From Tetrastigma voinierianum (taxonomy: Eukaryota > Streptophyta > Magnoliopsida > Vitales > Vitaceae), in contig JAEQBH010004678.1 of the NCBI GenBank assembly GCA_016808115.1, positions 62,001 to 126,000 of the forward strand: a stretch of DNA of 64,000 bases, read 5' to 3'. The notes beneath the pieces were generated by a model. It saw only the letters and a list, made by a program, of their open reading frames with translations. It was not told the origin of the DNA and ran no database searches. Numbering within the stretch: the stretch's first letter is position 1; each line of letters opens with the position of its first letter. Positions 11,423 to 24,529 of this stretch are shown piece after piece. Position numbers and translations under genes: made by a program.

Positions 11423-12724
11423 CACATTGCTAGTTGGCGCATTGACTCAAATTTATGGTACCATTAATTAATGATTATTAAGGTAGTACCAAATGTTTAT
11501 TAATATAGTACTCAATGTTAATTATTCATTAGCATTACAAACTACCATGAGTTTCCCTCTTGACAAAAGATCCGTCGTTTCCTAAACCTTTCACTCTTCA
11601 TCATTCTACAAAAAAAAAAAAAAAAACTAATTTGAGTAAACAAAAACATGGAAATAGTTTTCACAAAAAAATGAATTCATCGTCTTAATCCATAAAGATA
11701 AGAATTTTTGAGTCTAACTACCTTCCCTTCACAATATCAAAACACAAAAAATGGGTAACGTCCCAGAGTGTATGAATAGGAGAGAGACTGAAGATGAGGA
11801 GCGAGGAAAGCTTCGGAGATGTTAGGGTATTACATATTAGAATTTTGAAAAATGAATTTTTTTTTGGTTTAAAGTTTAAAGATCGTGGGGATGAGGCATT
11901 TTAGGAAACATGGATTTTAATTTAGTATTTTGCTAAGAAATCAAGTTTCAATTTGGCTTTTCTTTTGGGTTTATGGCATTTGTGAAGGAGGAGGATAGTT
12001 TGAGGAGGAGTTTTGGGTTGGTTTTTTTATCAATGTGGACTGAGAATAAATTTGGAAACAAATCTCCCATGCACCTATCCACTTCCTTATCTGTTTTTAT
12101 CAATATTTTTAAATCGACATACCCTCATTTGTTTGGCGACTCTTATTAGCTTTTTAATAATCTGTTAAATATTGTATCATGGCATAGGTGTCCCAACGAT
12201 TTCTCTTATTTACTAGGGGCCATGTTGAACATAAGAAGTGTGAGAAAAGCGATAAGAAAATGATTTTTCTTGATAAGTTCGTTGAGAAAAATACGAAGAA
12301 AATAAATATAAATAAAATTTCTCAAAGTTTTACATTTTTTTAGTTCTTATATAATAGAGATAAATAAATAAAATGAGTTTGAATAAATATGTAAATTTAA
12401 TTAATTATATTATTTAACTTTTATTTTTCCTCTAGAATTTTTATGTCAGCGCCTGTGCGAGCCCGACTTGGAGAATTAGGCAGGATGAGGACACAAACCA
12501 ATTTTACCATATATATATATATATATATATATATACCCTCATTTAGTCTTGTGCAGAAATAAATATCACCTCATTTGATTAAAAGAAGACCTAAGTTTTA
12601 TCGATTAACGCTTTCATTCAATATGACATGTATGTACGTTTCAACGCATTATAATTTACAAAACATTAATAAATATCACCAAATAAATCAAATATGTTCT
12701 TCTATGAAAACCCAATACATTTTT
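11423..12724. other. AT-rich non-coding stretch with (AT)n
   Basis: I see no gene or domain. It holds a poly-A run near 11610-11626 and an (AT)n microsatellite at 12510-12534. A GGGTATTACA at about 11823-11832 could be an eroded minus-strand Tekay LTR start, but nothing else supports it. Confidence 0.5.
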
Positions 12725-14760
12725 TGTTTCATTACAAAAAGGATCAAATAATCATGGGATGAAATGTATGCATGAGATGGAGCGTTTACTTATGCTCCAC
12801 GATTCAAACGTTGACTCAGAGCTCTGCAGTCTTTGCTCTATCCTAGTGCTCAGTGCAATGCGATGATAAAAGCAGCCTTGCTTTTAAACATTTTAAATCT
12901 TGGCTAGTTCGCACAATACTCTCTTCATTTCAATTAAACACACAATATGCGACTTTTAAATATTTTGGACACAATTTTAATAGTCCTTGCAATATACATT
13001 ATATATATGTACTTATTTATATTGCTTCATTTTCCAAATCATTTGATCAACTTCAAAGTATACAATTTCTATATGCAATATTCATTGAAAACTCAAATCA
13101 TACATTTAACATTTACTTATAATTTTGCCCTTAAGCAATTTGTATTTCTTTCGGTGCATAAGATAGCGAATTACCGACCACTGATCCGTTGATATGGCCG
13201 GTATAAACATTTATAACACGATCACGGTCGTTAGAACAGCGTGGTTATTTAAAAATCATTGTGTACATTCTAAATGCATCAGTTGTGTGCTCACGGATCG
13301 GTATGCCACTATATTTCATTTCGTTCACAGTACTACTAGTTTGACCATTATTGGTATATCAATCTATCCTTAACTCTAATATGACAGATAACATTTTATT
13401 AAGGGCATTAAAACTCAGTCATAGTAATTTACAATATTGTATATACATTTATACCTAAATAATACATTTTGATGCTCATACAATTTTTTATATGCAAATA
13501 CGTTTTGGAAATCAATTTTCCCAGATAAGCTTAAAGCAAATCATATATCACCGGTTTTTTGAAAATCATTTCAACCAACAATCACAAAACATAAATAGAA
13601 GAAGTATAGAACAAACCCAAAAGGGTTCTCGCTCCTCAGTTCATGCCGAATCAGTTTCTTAGGTCGACTTCTCGTCTGACTCTAATCCATCCACAAATTA
13701 AACATTATTAGTTGACTTATTTAAGTTTCTAGTTAATGTATATCAAAACAGCCAAGTGAAATTTTCTAGAACAAATGGTCACATTTTACTAACTTCCTTC
13801 AAGTCCATTTCCATATAAATCTATTTATTCGAAATTGGAATCATCCCGATTCGAATGCTAAAACTCAATATATATTTCTATGGGACTATTATATTTTTAA
13901 ACAGACAAAATTTACTAGAAAATAGAGCTTCACTTTGACAATTTCTAGGTCCAAGAGGGTCCAAATTTGAATACACTTATTTCAATAAGATTTGTTCTCT
14001 TAGAAGTCTAAATTACCCAGAAATTTGAATCATTCAATTTGGATGAGTGATGACCAAGTTATGATCAAAACAAAAACATGGGTTTTGGAATATTTTGATA
14101 GCATCTCCCCTAAAACCCCAACATTTCCTTGCTCTGAAAATTCCTTAAAACCAATCATAACCCAAAAGCACTTTGAAACTTAACTTCAAAACAAAACTTC
14201 ATAATCTTGATCTGCTGTAATTTAATATTACATTATATTTTGGTTTTCTGTAGTAAACAGTAGTAAAGGGACTAGGGTTAGTTTAAGCATATTCCTCTAT
14301 TCTTTTCACTTCCTTCTTCTTCTTTCTTGTAACATTCTGTTTCAAGTTAACGGAGGCACAGTATTAAACTTGATCTCTCTCTCTAAACCTCATTCATTGC
14401 TCTAGTTCTTAATGTAGCAGGAATATATATCCAAATGAAATCTTATTAGAAAACGATTTTGATGTACTTCAAACCTTTATCATGTTTATTCTTGTATTTC
14501 CTTATTTCTGTTTTGCATTTTAAATCATTTATTTTATAACAGTTTCTTATTGTAACTTATTACCAGTATTTCAATTTTGGCGCATACACTTCTCATTTTG
14601 TGATATGCCTTGGAGTGTAATTTGGTATTTTCGATTTAACTTTAATTGCTCTGATTTGAGTTTATCATTTTTGTTATCTTTAATATTCAAGTGGGAAAAA
14701 ATTGTAACCTATTTTATACCACCAACATACTGGCTATTAAGGTTATTTTAGGGCGTTACA
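12725..14760 (-). repeat. Solo LTR of Tekay type, TSD TTTTT
   Basis: Minus-strand reading starts TGTAACGCCCTAAAATAACC at 14760, the usual Tekay-type start, and ends AATGAAACA at 12725, giving 2036 bp with TG...CA termini. Both sides carry TTTTT (12720-12724 and 14761-14765). No polypurine tract, primer-binding site or polyprotein adjoins it, which fits a solo LTR left by recombination between two LTRs. The duplication is low-complexity, so it supports the edges only moderately. Confidence 0.65.
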
Positions 14761-17700
14761 TTTTTATTTCTCTACTTTACTCTCTGATTTATTTCCTTAT
14801 TTTTGAATTAGTGAGCCTAGGAGTCAACCATAACATGAGGCAGATTAACTCTACACCAAAGACAACTTTTAAATTTAATGAACGAAAAAAATATAATAAA
14901 AATTTTATATATTTTACATTTTTAGTTCATGACCAAATAATTTAAATAAACATATAAAATTAAAATTTAAAACTTTTTTCTGTATTTTCTTGCCTTACTA
15001 GTTTCCAAGATTGTAGGAGTCTCTATTCCGGTCCTGATCTCATCGTCGACCACTTCGATTAAGTGCCCTTCAAAGCCGGACTGCCTGTGTAGCTCAGTTG
15101 AACCTCTGGAAGCGGTGGTGTTCTGGTTGAACCAAGTGGTTCAAATATCTTGAAATTAGTTGGAATAGTAAATAGCCACTGCGCAAAAATCCTCTATAAC
15201 CGACACGTGACAAGTTTGAACTTAACTATAGATTCTGGTAATTCTCTGAAAATATTTGACATCAAGCGTGATGACACTCTAATCCCCAGGAATAACCCAT
15301 ACTTGAGAACTCTTTTCTTTTATAAAAAATCAATGTGGGACATCGATTTTCACAGAGAAAAAATTAAGACACCGGGAGAATTGCACAGTCAAACAGTTTT
15401 GTAGCTACTTTTCAAAATAAAAATAAAAAATCTTTATATATTTCAACAATATTTATAATTTTATAGAAATAATGATATAATATTTACTAAATGGTAAAAA
15501 AAAATTAGAATTCAATAAATCAAATTTCATTTTTAGAATATATTTAAATTAATATATGATGTGATTCTTAAAATAAATTAAAATATTAATATATTTATAT
15601 TTGAATCTTGATAATATAAAAAAAATAAATATTATTGAACTAAAAATATTTATAATATTAAATAATATGATATTTTATAAATCATAAAATAGTTAAAATT
15701 AAATAAATAACTTTCTTTTATTTTAAAATATATTTAAATTTAAATATGATATTTTTAATAAAATTAAAATATCAAATATTTATTTATTTTATTTCAAACT
15801 TAATAAAATAAAATAAATACTTTTGGTTTTTGATTATATATATGATTTTTACTTTAATAATATATTTATAGCGTATTGATTAATGGAAGTATTATAAATT
15901 GGTAATTTTTAAGTTGTGGTGATCGGAATTTTCTGGCCCGTTGTTAACATAAGAACGCAAAGTGAGGTACCAATCATCCCTTTTTGGTTTGGTATTTTTG
16001 TGTATATAAGGAGGTTATTCCATTAAATGTGTTAAAATTAGCAATTTGGTACAGCCATAGAAACTTGTGTAGAGATAATTTTAGATCTAGGGAAGAGGTT
16101 TTTTTTTTTTTTTTTAATAGGAAATGTTGGGTTGGGCCTAAACTCTGTGACTCTGGGTCCGGAACTCAGTAAGAAGAGTAGGTGAGCTGGTTAATTGGGT
16201 CAAGTCAGTTACAAACCAGAGTGAAAGGCTATCTTTAAGACTTGTTATGATTTTTAATTGCCTTTTAATTTATAGTGGGCTTAAACGTTACAGTTGATGA
16301 AGAACGATTATTGTTTTTAATCAACATTTTTGGGGATTTGTTTGTTGTTTTTCTTCATATTATTATTATTATTATTATTATTGGTTGGTTTGGTGAATTC
16401 TAGTTCCTATGTTGTTATTTTGGTACTACTGTTTATCTCTTCTATGAAATTGGAAGTTGAAAATGGATGTTGATTAGAGCTACTACAATCCAATACATCA
16501 TTTGTGACCTTAATTATTTCTTGATCAACTGTCACAAAAATTAATAAGATGTCATTGTGAGATTTCAAGATTAGTCAAAACCTTGATTGAAGGTCAATTT
16601 TATTTTTTAACTAAACATTTCAAGATTTGAAATAGAACATGGAAATTCTAACATCATATGCAAATGGAATGGATCAACGGAGGAAATGAGGATTAACTAA
16701 TCACAGAAGAAGAAGAATAACCCACACTTAACTGCTAAGGATTTATTTAGTCATTAATTATAAGTGACTTTCATGGGATTAATCCAGGTACAAGCAAACT
16801 GGTCACACCCACAATTATTAAAAAATATAAAATCTAAAATCCAAGTGTCCAATCATAGAAAAAAAAAAAAAGAGGGGTGCAGTGAAAATGACTAAAAATG
16901 GTTGTGCCCTCAGCAGTTAAGCATCCCTTTTCAATTAATCACTTTGTTCTTACCGATCTTTGTATTATAAAACTCCTTCTTAGTTTGAAGTTGAAATCAA
17001 GAAATGCAAATTCTGAATCAAGAAGAAATTAAATGTAAATGGTGACTGCTTTCTTGTTTTCTTTTTAATCTAACTTCCCTCTGAAATACCTTCCATTATC
17101 TGAGGATCTTGCATAATCAAACCATTACCAGTAGTTTATCAGATAGGAAGAATCATACCATTTGAAGATGGACGGATATTTCAAGTAGCCCTTAAAAGAA
17201 TTCAATGAATCCCAACCAATAGTTATTTTAACATCTGCAGGAATATATATGGATTATATACACAATGGGAGATGATGGATGAACTGTGGATCATTGAACA
17301 TACATCTCTACTGACTTGGTTGTTCAGATACCATAGCCACATATGGGTTAGTGCAACAACTTTCTCTCTTTGTGTGAAGTGCTTTCTTTTCTCATCTTTT
17401 TTTCTATCAAACCCACATAGGTTGGATCCTAACGTTTTCACAATCCCAAGCTCACCTCTGAAGATGCCAACCCGTGAAGGAATGGGCTGAATGGTTTGGC
17501 AAAAGTTTCACACAGAACACCTCCCCAAAATATATGGCTTTATGAATCACTTTTTAAAGAAACTACAAGGAAGAGAACCCTACAAATGCATTAAACATGA
17601 ACCGATCATTTTATAACTAATTTAAACACAAATATTAAAATTAATATGCAAACTACCTTTGATCACTTTTTTACCACGGAATATTCAAAACCAAACTGAG

Positions 17701-17885
17701 ACTTTACTGATCACTTATGAAACTTGACTCTACTATCTATCCTTATAAAAACCATAACCTCCCCAAGATATCTAAACCAAAAATACTGATAGAGAGCTCA
17801 TAGAGCAACCATATCATCTTCCTTTTGCTCTATTCACTCTTAAACATTCTCAGATTCCGTACATACACATCTCCAGCAACTCTTA
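14761..17885. other. Intergenic DNA, AT-rich, no gene recognised
   Basis: 15400-15920 is very AT-rich. An 84-codon plus-strand frame at 15150-15404 matches nothing I know and lacks a convincing context. An (ATT)n microsatellite lies at 16359-16383, and poly-T and poly-A runs lie near 16100 and 16860. The last part (about 17500-17885) would have held the promoter and signal-peptide codons of the receptor kinase that follows, but I find no signal peptide. Confidence 0.55.
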
Positions 17886-18559
17886 GATCAAGATGCCTCG
17901 CACCTTAAAGCCCAAATGTATAAAGGTCCATCTACTTGGGAAATGAAACACATCTTTGCAGGTGGCATGGAGTTCTCTACAACCCTATGAAGAACAGAGT
18001 TACTGGTCTTACTCTTGGAAACCTTTACCTTTCAGGAACAATTACTTCTTACATCACCAATCTCTCCTTCCTACGCAGTCTAGACCTGCAAGAGAATAGT
18101 TTTCACGGTACTATTCAACTCTGATTTTGGCCAGCTTTTAACCTGGATTTCTCTAATTTTGACTGCTCTGTTTTCTTCAAGTATTCTTCATCCTTCCTTT
18201 GTTCTATGGCACAGGTTATTGATCTTTCAGATAACAAGCTCCAAGGAAAAATCCCATATGAATTAGGTAACCTACCAAGATTTGAGTTTCGCAAAGAATA
18301 ATCTTTCAGGGAACATCCCTTCCTCTTTTGGCAACTGTTCTTCTCTTAACAACCTCATCTTATTGTCAAATAACCTCCAAGGGACAATTCCCTCCGAATT
18401 GGGCCATCTCAGTCTTCTTCTACAGCTGAACTTAGGAAAAAACAATCTTTCAGGTGAGATTCCGCCTTCACTCTTCAACATTTCTTCTCTCTGCCGATCT
18501 TTGGGATGCAACGAGAATCAGTTTTTAGGTTCTCTTCCTTCAAATTGTTGTAACATTGC
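17886..18559 (+). pseudogene. LRR-RLK part 1: LRRNT and first LRRs
   Basis: At 17886 the frame reads KAQMYKGPSTW, the end of the LRRNT cap (usually FKAQI-DP-G-L-SW). It then shifts to GNETHLCRWHGVLYN and LSFLRSLDLQENSFHGTI. Stops near 18120 interrupt it. After about 80 unclear bases the LRRs resume at 18213 (VIDLSDNKLQGKIPYELG) and continue as NNLSGNIPSSFGNCSSLNNL and NNLSGEIPPSLFNISSL. The reading stops at ATTGC (18555-18559), the left copy of the TAT-2 target duplication. Whether 18120-18212 is an intron or decay is unclear. Confidence 0.88.
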
Positions 18560-19130
18560 CAGCGGTATAGTTTTGGCCCGGCATCCATAGAAGGCCCAGT
18601 GGATCGAAGCCCAAAGAGGCCCAGGCATTCTGGGCATGGGCGGGCTACACAGTGTATGGACGTCTCACATCCCTCTGCTCTTGTTTGTTTTGTATCTTTA
18701 AAGAAGATGGCCGGGCCGATGATTCGACTTATTCTTTCTGACTTGAGGCGCCATCATCCTCACTGAATAACCGTAGCCAAGATGTCAGGCGATGTTTGAG
18801 GCGGAAGACTCGGACAACTTGGTTATCCAAAAGGAAAAACAGTTGAAATGCAAGTAAGCGCTGCCTCCTTGCATTTGAGCCGTCCACGCATTTCCGCAAA
18901 AGTGGATCTCATTAAATCATTAACTTCCGTAAATAAGGGTGATATTTAAGAAAAAGGTATCTCAGAAATATCATTTCTGAGATATGATTAAGCGGCTCTA
19001 TCTCATAACAACTTAAGCATCGAGGTGTAGGCCAAGTACACCGCCATTGGTCCCTTATTTGTTTTGCGAGGTTCTTCTTTGCCAGGTTCATGCGAAGCGA
19101 TCCGAAGTGGCTGCGAGGATCGAGACAACA
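18560..19130 (+). repeat. 5' LTR of TAT-2
   Basis: 571 bp. The right edge is firm: the LTR ends GAGACAACA and the primer-binding site follows directly. The left edge is set by the target duplication; the first bases (CAGCGGTAT) have lost the usual TG. Shared blocks with the 3' LTR include ACTTGGTTATCCA, AAGCGCTGCCTCC and the GTTCATGC zone near the end. Confidence 0.8.
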
Positions 19131-19148
19131 ATTGGAGCGTCATAGGAG
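19131..19148 (+). other. Primer-binding site of TAT-2
   Basis: ATTGGAGCGTCATAGGAG directly follows the LTR. It is an eroded form of the TTGGCGCCGTCTGTGGG-type site of TAT elements, where a tRNA primes minus-strand synthesis. Confidence 0.6.
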
Positions 19149-21520
19149 CGACGAGTAAAAAGTCGCGTCCGACCAATGTGGGACTTGTTCTTGAGCTATC
19201 AAGCGATCCACCATCGCCGAAGAATCGGTAGTTCCTGTTTCACTCATCCTGGTTCCACGGGATCCGGTGCTATGGCTAACAATCCGATAAACTGGTCTCC
19301 GAAGACGGTTCTTCTCGTGGCATGTCGGGGATGTGGAACCAGCGGGAAGAGAAGCGGGGCTGAAACCGAATGACGAATGCGGGTAGTGTTAACCATGTAA
19401 GCCAGAAAGCGGTGCCGCGGGCTCGTTAGGAAGAGAGCAGTTGAAGTACGCGAGGCGACCCGCCACACCCACAGTTAGAAATAAATAAAGCCGAAGGCCT
19501 GTGGAAGGCCGGACTACGGCTGACGCGGCGTGGACGATGAGATTATCTTAATTATCCACTTCCGGATACATCACTTTTCAAAGAACTGGCATTTGGAGAA
19601 GTAAGATCAGGAAGGAGCTTTGCTATTCCGATGCGATCATTCTGACATACCTGTTGAGTGCATGAAGAGGATTGATGGCGAGGCGGCGGTGACGTATGAA
19701 GAAAATAAGCCCATTCAGTGGAGGTGTAGCAACTGCGTCTTTTAGTTAGAGTATCCTGCTAGCATTGCTGTGGCAGCGCTGCCCACTACTCTTTGGGGAC
19801 GAGAGACATCTTGTCCTCCGTTAAGGCTGGCACATCTTAAAAATTTCTGAGCCATCTTGTGGCTGACCTTTGTTATTTGTCATTTTCATGTGTGTGTTTG
19901 CTTGACTCTGATGTGACCACGTCTTGCACCCGGGGTGTGAGTACCCGATGGGAGGCGTAGTGTGGTGTAAGTGTTCCCGACCGACAGAGGGGCATGCCTA
20001 ACTAGTTCCTGGCTCAGAGATCCTCTGAAACTCGTTTAAAGTGAGTTGTATGATGTATATTTATTTAAGCACTGTGGCAGGTCTGTGGAAGAAGCTTATG
20101 TCGAGTTCTGAAGCCATCTTGACGGAAGATGAATCAATAGTGATTTCTGAGGAGATTTAAGAGGGTGATCGACAAATTGATTCATATAGTATGGATTGGG
20201 GTCCTCTAGATTGGAAAAGACTTTTGGTAGACCTACCGTTCTTCATAACTCTCCTATGATCAGCTCGTGGAAGGAAATTATCTGGGCCGAGTAGGATAAA
20301 TATTCAGCGGAAGAAAACATCTGGAGTTGCCTCCACGGATCTGCCTTGGTGTTCTGCCAGTGGCAGTGAGCTGGCAAGGAGTCTTTGAACCAGAGGGGCA
20401 AGAGCAGAAGCGCTCCGGAGACCCGATCAGAGAGAAGAGAGACCTCACTTGGTTGACCCTGAACATCTTGGCATGACGGGCTGCAAAATATATTGGATTG
20501 CCCAACTTCATAGTAGCCCACGCATTTCATGAGTCAAACCTATAACTGATCTACGAGGTGTGGCTTCATACACGAGTCCAGACACCAGACCCAGCCTGAT
20601 GTTCATGGGCTTTGAAGTTTGGTAAAAGGACATTAGGGCCAAACACCTGTTCATGAAAGGCCAGTACAGCGATGACCTACGGTCGAAGGAATAGCATTCT
20701 TTGGCTCCACTTGAACCATATTTACCGTCAATATCTTAGGTGTGGTGGCAGTCTGTATGATGGCATGTGGAAGAAGGGGTTGTTAGACATGGCGAAAAGT
20801 GATCAGGCTGGGCGTCAGCCCAGTCCAGCACTCCCCCAAACGGCAGCGGAAGCGTTGGTCGATCGGTATTGTTGTCCTTTCCCCATTAACGGAAGATTCG
20901 ATCATTCCTCCACGCGCGTTGCCGCGCTGCATCATGCCGATGGATGGTGTTGCACGAAGTATTGGTTGATCACGGCGACGAGGCGCGATCTGTTCTGTTG
21001 CGCATTAAACGGATGAACATCTCTGGACCGGAAATTTTGTGAGTTCGTTGCGCGGCGAATCTCTCGTTAGCGAGGTAACCATAGTGACAATGGAGCATTA
21101 TCTCCACTGTGGAAGTGGTGATGGTCGGTAGGTTCGCATTCTGGGTTGTTGAAGGCGCGATCTACCGGCGGCATTGTTTGGTGCTCGTGTTTGCATCGCG
21201 ATAAATCGATGCCATCGCTACGGCGCCGAGGCCGATCAGTTAACCGGCGAGTCTGTTTGGGGCGAAGGTTCATCTTAGACAAACTTGACTAACGAAGCGA
21301 CGTTTCTGATTGTGATCTTGATGAGAAAAGCGGCTCCATAATTCGACTACCGAGACGGGGTGCGGTGTCGTTGGATGGCTTTGATGAAGTGGAGAATGAA
21401 GAAGCGATTGGCGTTGACGCAGAATCAATGCCCACGGATCGTCACCTCGTTCCGGACATCTGCATGGTCTCGGAGAAAAGACAAATTCGACGGGATTGCA
21501 TCACAATATGGATGTCTTCA
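19149..21520 (+). pseudogene. TAT-2 leader and gag zone, strongly decayed
   Basis: By position this should encode gag and protease. A possible gag start is ATGGCTAACAATCC at about 19272, but no capsid-core or zinc-knuckle phrase survives. Several minus-strand frames of 60-95 codons (for example 20243-20530) show no domain. The assignment rests only on place within the element. Confidence 0.4.
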
Positions 21521-22500
21521 GCTTGGACTCGCGGACATGGTGGCATTAACCCACATTACAGCTCTCCCGAGTGAATAGTGTTCCTTAAACCTGAAGTCGG
21601 TTGGTAAAAAATTATGACGTTTGCGGGTGATATGGCGATTTATTGTGGTGATGGATAATCTTTGAGCGAGTTCATCGGGAGAAACAAATTTTTGAATAAG
21701 CTGTTAATGCAGTGATGGATTCAGAAAAAGCGAAAAATGGAAATTATTACATGGTTCTACAGATATGGCATACAGAGAAGGCGGTTTCCCTCTACCTGAA
21801 TCGGAGCCGTATAGTTTGATCGTCAGTGAGGCGCGGATGTATTCATTTACGGGCACTTCTCGGGATACCATCAAACCCCTTTTATCTGTAAGTTGGAGAA
21901 GCAACCTTAATGTCACCCCATGCGACTGTCTATATATAATGTAGCCTTTTGGCCAAAATGTGAAAATGTTTCTAGAAGTGTAATCGATAATTCAAGCGAT
22001 GGAAAGACATGGAGGAGGTTATGTTATTATCTTTGATAAATCCAAAAACGCTCGGACCATGTTGAACACTTATGAGACTTTTGACCAGCGAGACATACGA
22101 TTATGAAGCTCGACCCTTCAAAATGCGGCCGGGTCGACAGTCGATTCTTGGGTTTCATGATGACTCAGAGGGGTATCGAGGCCAACCCGCTCAACTTAAA
22201 GCTGTGCAGGTCCCAGGCTCCTGCCTTTAGAAAAGGAAGCCTGCGGTTGACTAGCGGGTTGGCCGCCCCGGGCGGATTTCATCTCGATTATAAGAAGAAA
22301 GAAAGGCATTAAAGCCATTGTTGCTACCTTAAGAGTGGCGGGAGTACGGGTGGATGAATGTGATGAAGCCCTCACTGCTATCAAACAATATCTCGCGGAA
22401 GCTCCAGTCCTTGCTAGCCCGGAACTGGCGAAACACTCTTCATGTACCTAGTAGTTTCAGATGTCTCAATGAGCGCTACCCTGTTCAAGGAAGATGAGAA
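21520..22500 (+). pseudogene. TAT-2 reverse transcriptase remnant
   Basis: A trace of the N-terminal RT block (usually FAWSHEDMPGIDP) appears near 21525-21575 as SAWTRGHGGINPH. At about 22030-22080 the catalytic-box zone survives only as DKSKNARTM after the expected YIDDMLV. At 22103-22190 the thumb reads MKLDPSKC and FLGFMMTQRGIEANP, and at 22345-22430 DECDEALTAIKQYLAEAPVL. About 400 bases between the first two blocks match nothing, and the palm is missing there. Confidence 0.78.
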
Positions 22501-22829
22501 TAAAAAGTAGAGGCCAGTGTTTTTTGTCGTGAGTCCTTGGCTAGCCGGTACAACCACCTTGCAAGGGACGTGGCTCTGCGGGTAGCAACTGGCCCACCTA
22601 TGCTTCTAAGCATACCCCATTGTTACTAAAGCGAGGCCTTCCTCTTCGGAGCACCATTCCACAAGCTTTGACTTGTCAGGAAGGATGGCTCGATGGAGTA
22701 TTGATTGAATTGAAGCGGTCGGTGTCGGTACAAGCAGTGGCTAAATGACATATTCTAGCGATTTTCTAGTAGAATCCCCCAATCGGAGCGAGCAGGCGGC
22801 ATGGGCGAGGTGGATCCTTCTCGTCAAAC

Positions 22830-23210
22830 CAGAGCCGGCATTGGTTTGCAACTTAAATCTCCGATCGGGAGAGAATCGAGCAAGCTATCCGTTTAGGCTT
22901 TAGCGCCTCCAACAACGAGTCAGAATATGAAGCCATACTAGTCGAAATTGAACTAGCAGTTAATGTGTCTGCCGACAAGCTTCTGATTCGAAGTGATTCG
23001 CAGTTAGTTGTGGGGCAAGTAAACGAAGAATATGAGTCGTGAGACCCTCGAATGGCAAAGTATGTATCCTTGGTTAAACAACTCTTGGACAACTTTTCAG
23101 CCTGGAAGCTTGAGCATATCACCAGAGACTGCAACGAGAAAGTGGACGCCTTGGCCCTCGTTGTCGCTTCACTTCCAATAATAGAAACAATGATCCTGCC
23201 CATCTGATTA
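22830..23210 (+). pseudogene. TAT-2 RNase H remnant
   Basis: The plus strand reads IEQAIRLGFSASNNESEYEA, then ADKLLIRSDSQLVVGQVNEE, then a stop at 23041, then HITRDCNEKVDALALV. The SDSQLVV Asp and the SEYEA Glu are kept. Apart from the single internal stop, this is the best-preserved domain of TAT-2, and it is clearly related to the TAT-1 domain at 1187-1537. Confidence 0.88.
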
Positions 23211-23229
23211 TTAGTCGGATTTGTCAATT

Positions 23230-24490
23230 GTCACTACTCGGGTAAGCCAGGTGGACGAGGTCCCCCCTTCTTGGATGGATCCCATAGTGCGGTATATCAA
23301 CACGGGAGAACTCCCATATGACATAAACAAAGCTCACAAGGTTTAAATCCAATCAACCAGGTTCTCTTTGGTTAATGGGTAGTTGTTTAAACGGTTCTTG
23401 GACAGGCCATACCTAAAGTGCCTAACTAGAAACGAGGACATTATGTATTAAGCGAGCGCATGAAGGATATGTGGTAATCATCAGTGACGAACATTGGCAC
23501 ATAGAGCCCATACTCAGGGGTATTGCTAGCTAACCATGAGATCTGATGCCCCGACTATGTTCAAAAGTGTGATTGATGCCAACGACTAGCCCCTGTCTTG
23601 AGATCACCCACTCAGGATTTAATTTCCATTACGAGCCCTTTGCCTTTCGCCTAATAGGGCATTGACATAGTCAAGCAGCCCTCTTGCCTTAACCGAGGAA
23701 GAAATTATTGTTGGTAGCGACTGATTATTTCAGCAAGTGGATAGAAGCCGAGGCTTTTGCATCAATCAAGGATAAGGATGTCACTCGGTTCATCTGGAAG
23801 AATATCGTCTGTCGGTTCGGTATACCCCGATCAATTGTGTCAGATAATGGGCCTTAATTCGATAGCCGGGCATACAGGAACTTCTGCCAGGAAATGAAGA
23901 TAAAGAATCTATACTCCACTCTGCGGTATCCACAAAGCAATGGCCAAACGGAAGCCTCAAATAAAACCACATTCTTCGCCTTAAAGCGGTTGGAATCATT
24001 TCTAAGCGAGTGGGTGGATGAGCTCCCGAGAATGCTTATGGGCCTATAGAACGACAGTTCGTCGGCCAACCGGTATATCCCCCTTCATGCTCACTTATGG
24101 CATGGAGGCTATAGTCCTAACGGAAATCGGTATGCCCACGCTCCGAACTAATTTACCTGAGCAGTCAAATGTTGAAACTGTGATCAAAGATCTAGACATG
24201 GCGGATGGCTAGTGACGGCATTTGTGCGAGATAGCACCATACCCTGATGAGCTAGCAAACCTTTATAATAGGCGCGTGAAACCCCGTATGTTTCAATCGG
24301 GGCACCTAGTCCTAAGAAAAGTTTTGGAAAATACAATTGATCTGTGAGCCGAAAAATTCCAAACCAAACTAGGAGGGACCATATATTGTACGGCGTGGTG
24401 TCCGGATACGTATGCTTTAGATAAACTAGACGGGACGCCTGTACCTAGAATGTGGAATGTTATGCATCTCAAAAGGTACTATAAATAAAA
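23230..24490 (+). pseudogene. TAT-2 integrase remnant
   Basis: It begins with the linker PSWMDPIVRYINTGELPYD at about 23267. Zinc-domain and core phrases then follow in shifting frames (near 23700-23850: LLVATDYFSKWIEAEAF, then a block around CRFGIP). At 24018-24212 it reads LWAYRTTVRRPTGISPFML and TYGMEAIVLTEIGMPTLRT. The C-terminal part at 24250-24490 has NRRVKPRMFQSG-like codons and ends LKRYYK. There are many stops; it is not functional. Confidence 0.85.
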
Positions 24491-24529
24491 AATGATTCAA
24501 TTTCTAACTTTGTTCCTGTCCCAAATATT

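Noticed and set aside
15150..15404. An 84-codon plus-strand frame as a possible small gene.
   Set aside because: No recognised domain, no splice context and no supporting neighbours; frames of this length are expected by chance in AT-rich DNA.
17223..17490. Two overlapping frames upstream of the receptor kinase as its missing signal-peptide exon.
   Set aside because: Neither shows a signal peptide followed by an LRRNT cap, and no splice junction leads in frame to 17886.
18272..18511. A minus-strand frame opposite the first LRR part.
   Set aside because: It is the reverse reading of LRR codons on the plus strand; the same applies to frames opposite the kinase (29189-29380, 29616-29831, 29812-30003).
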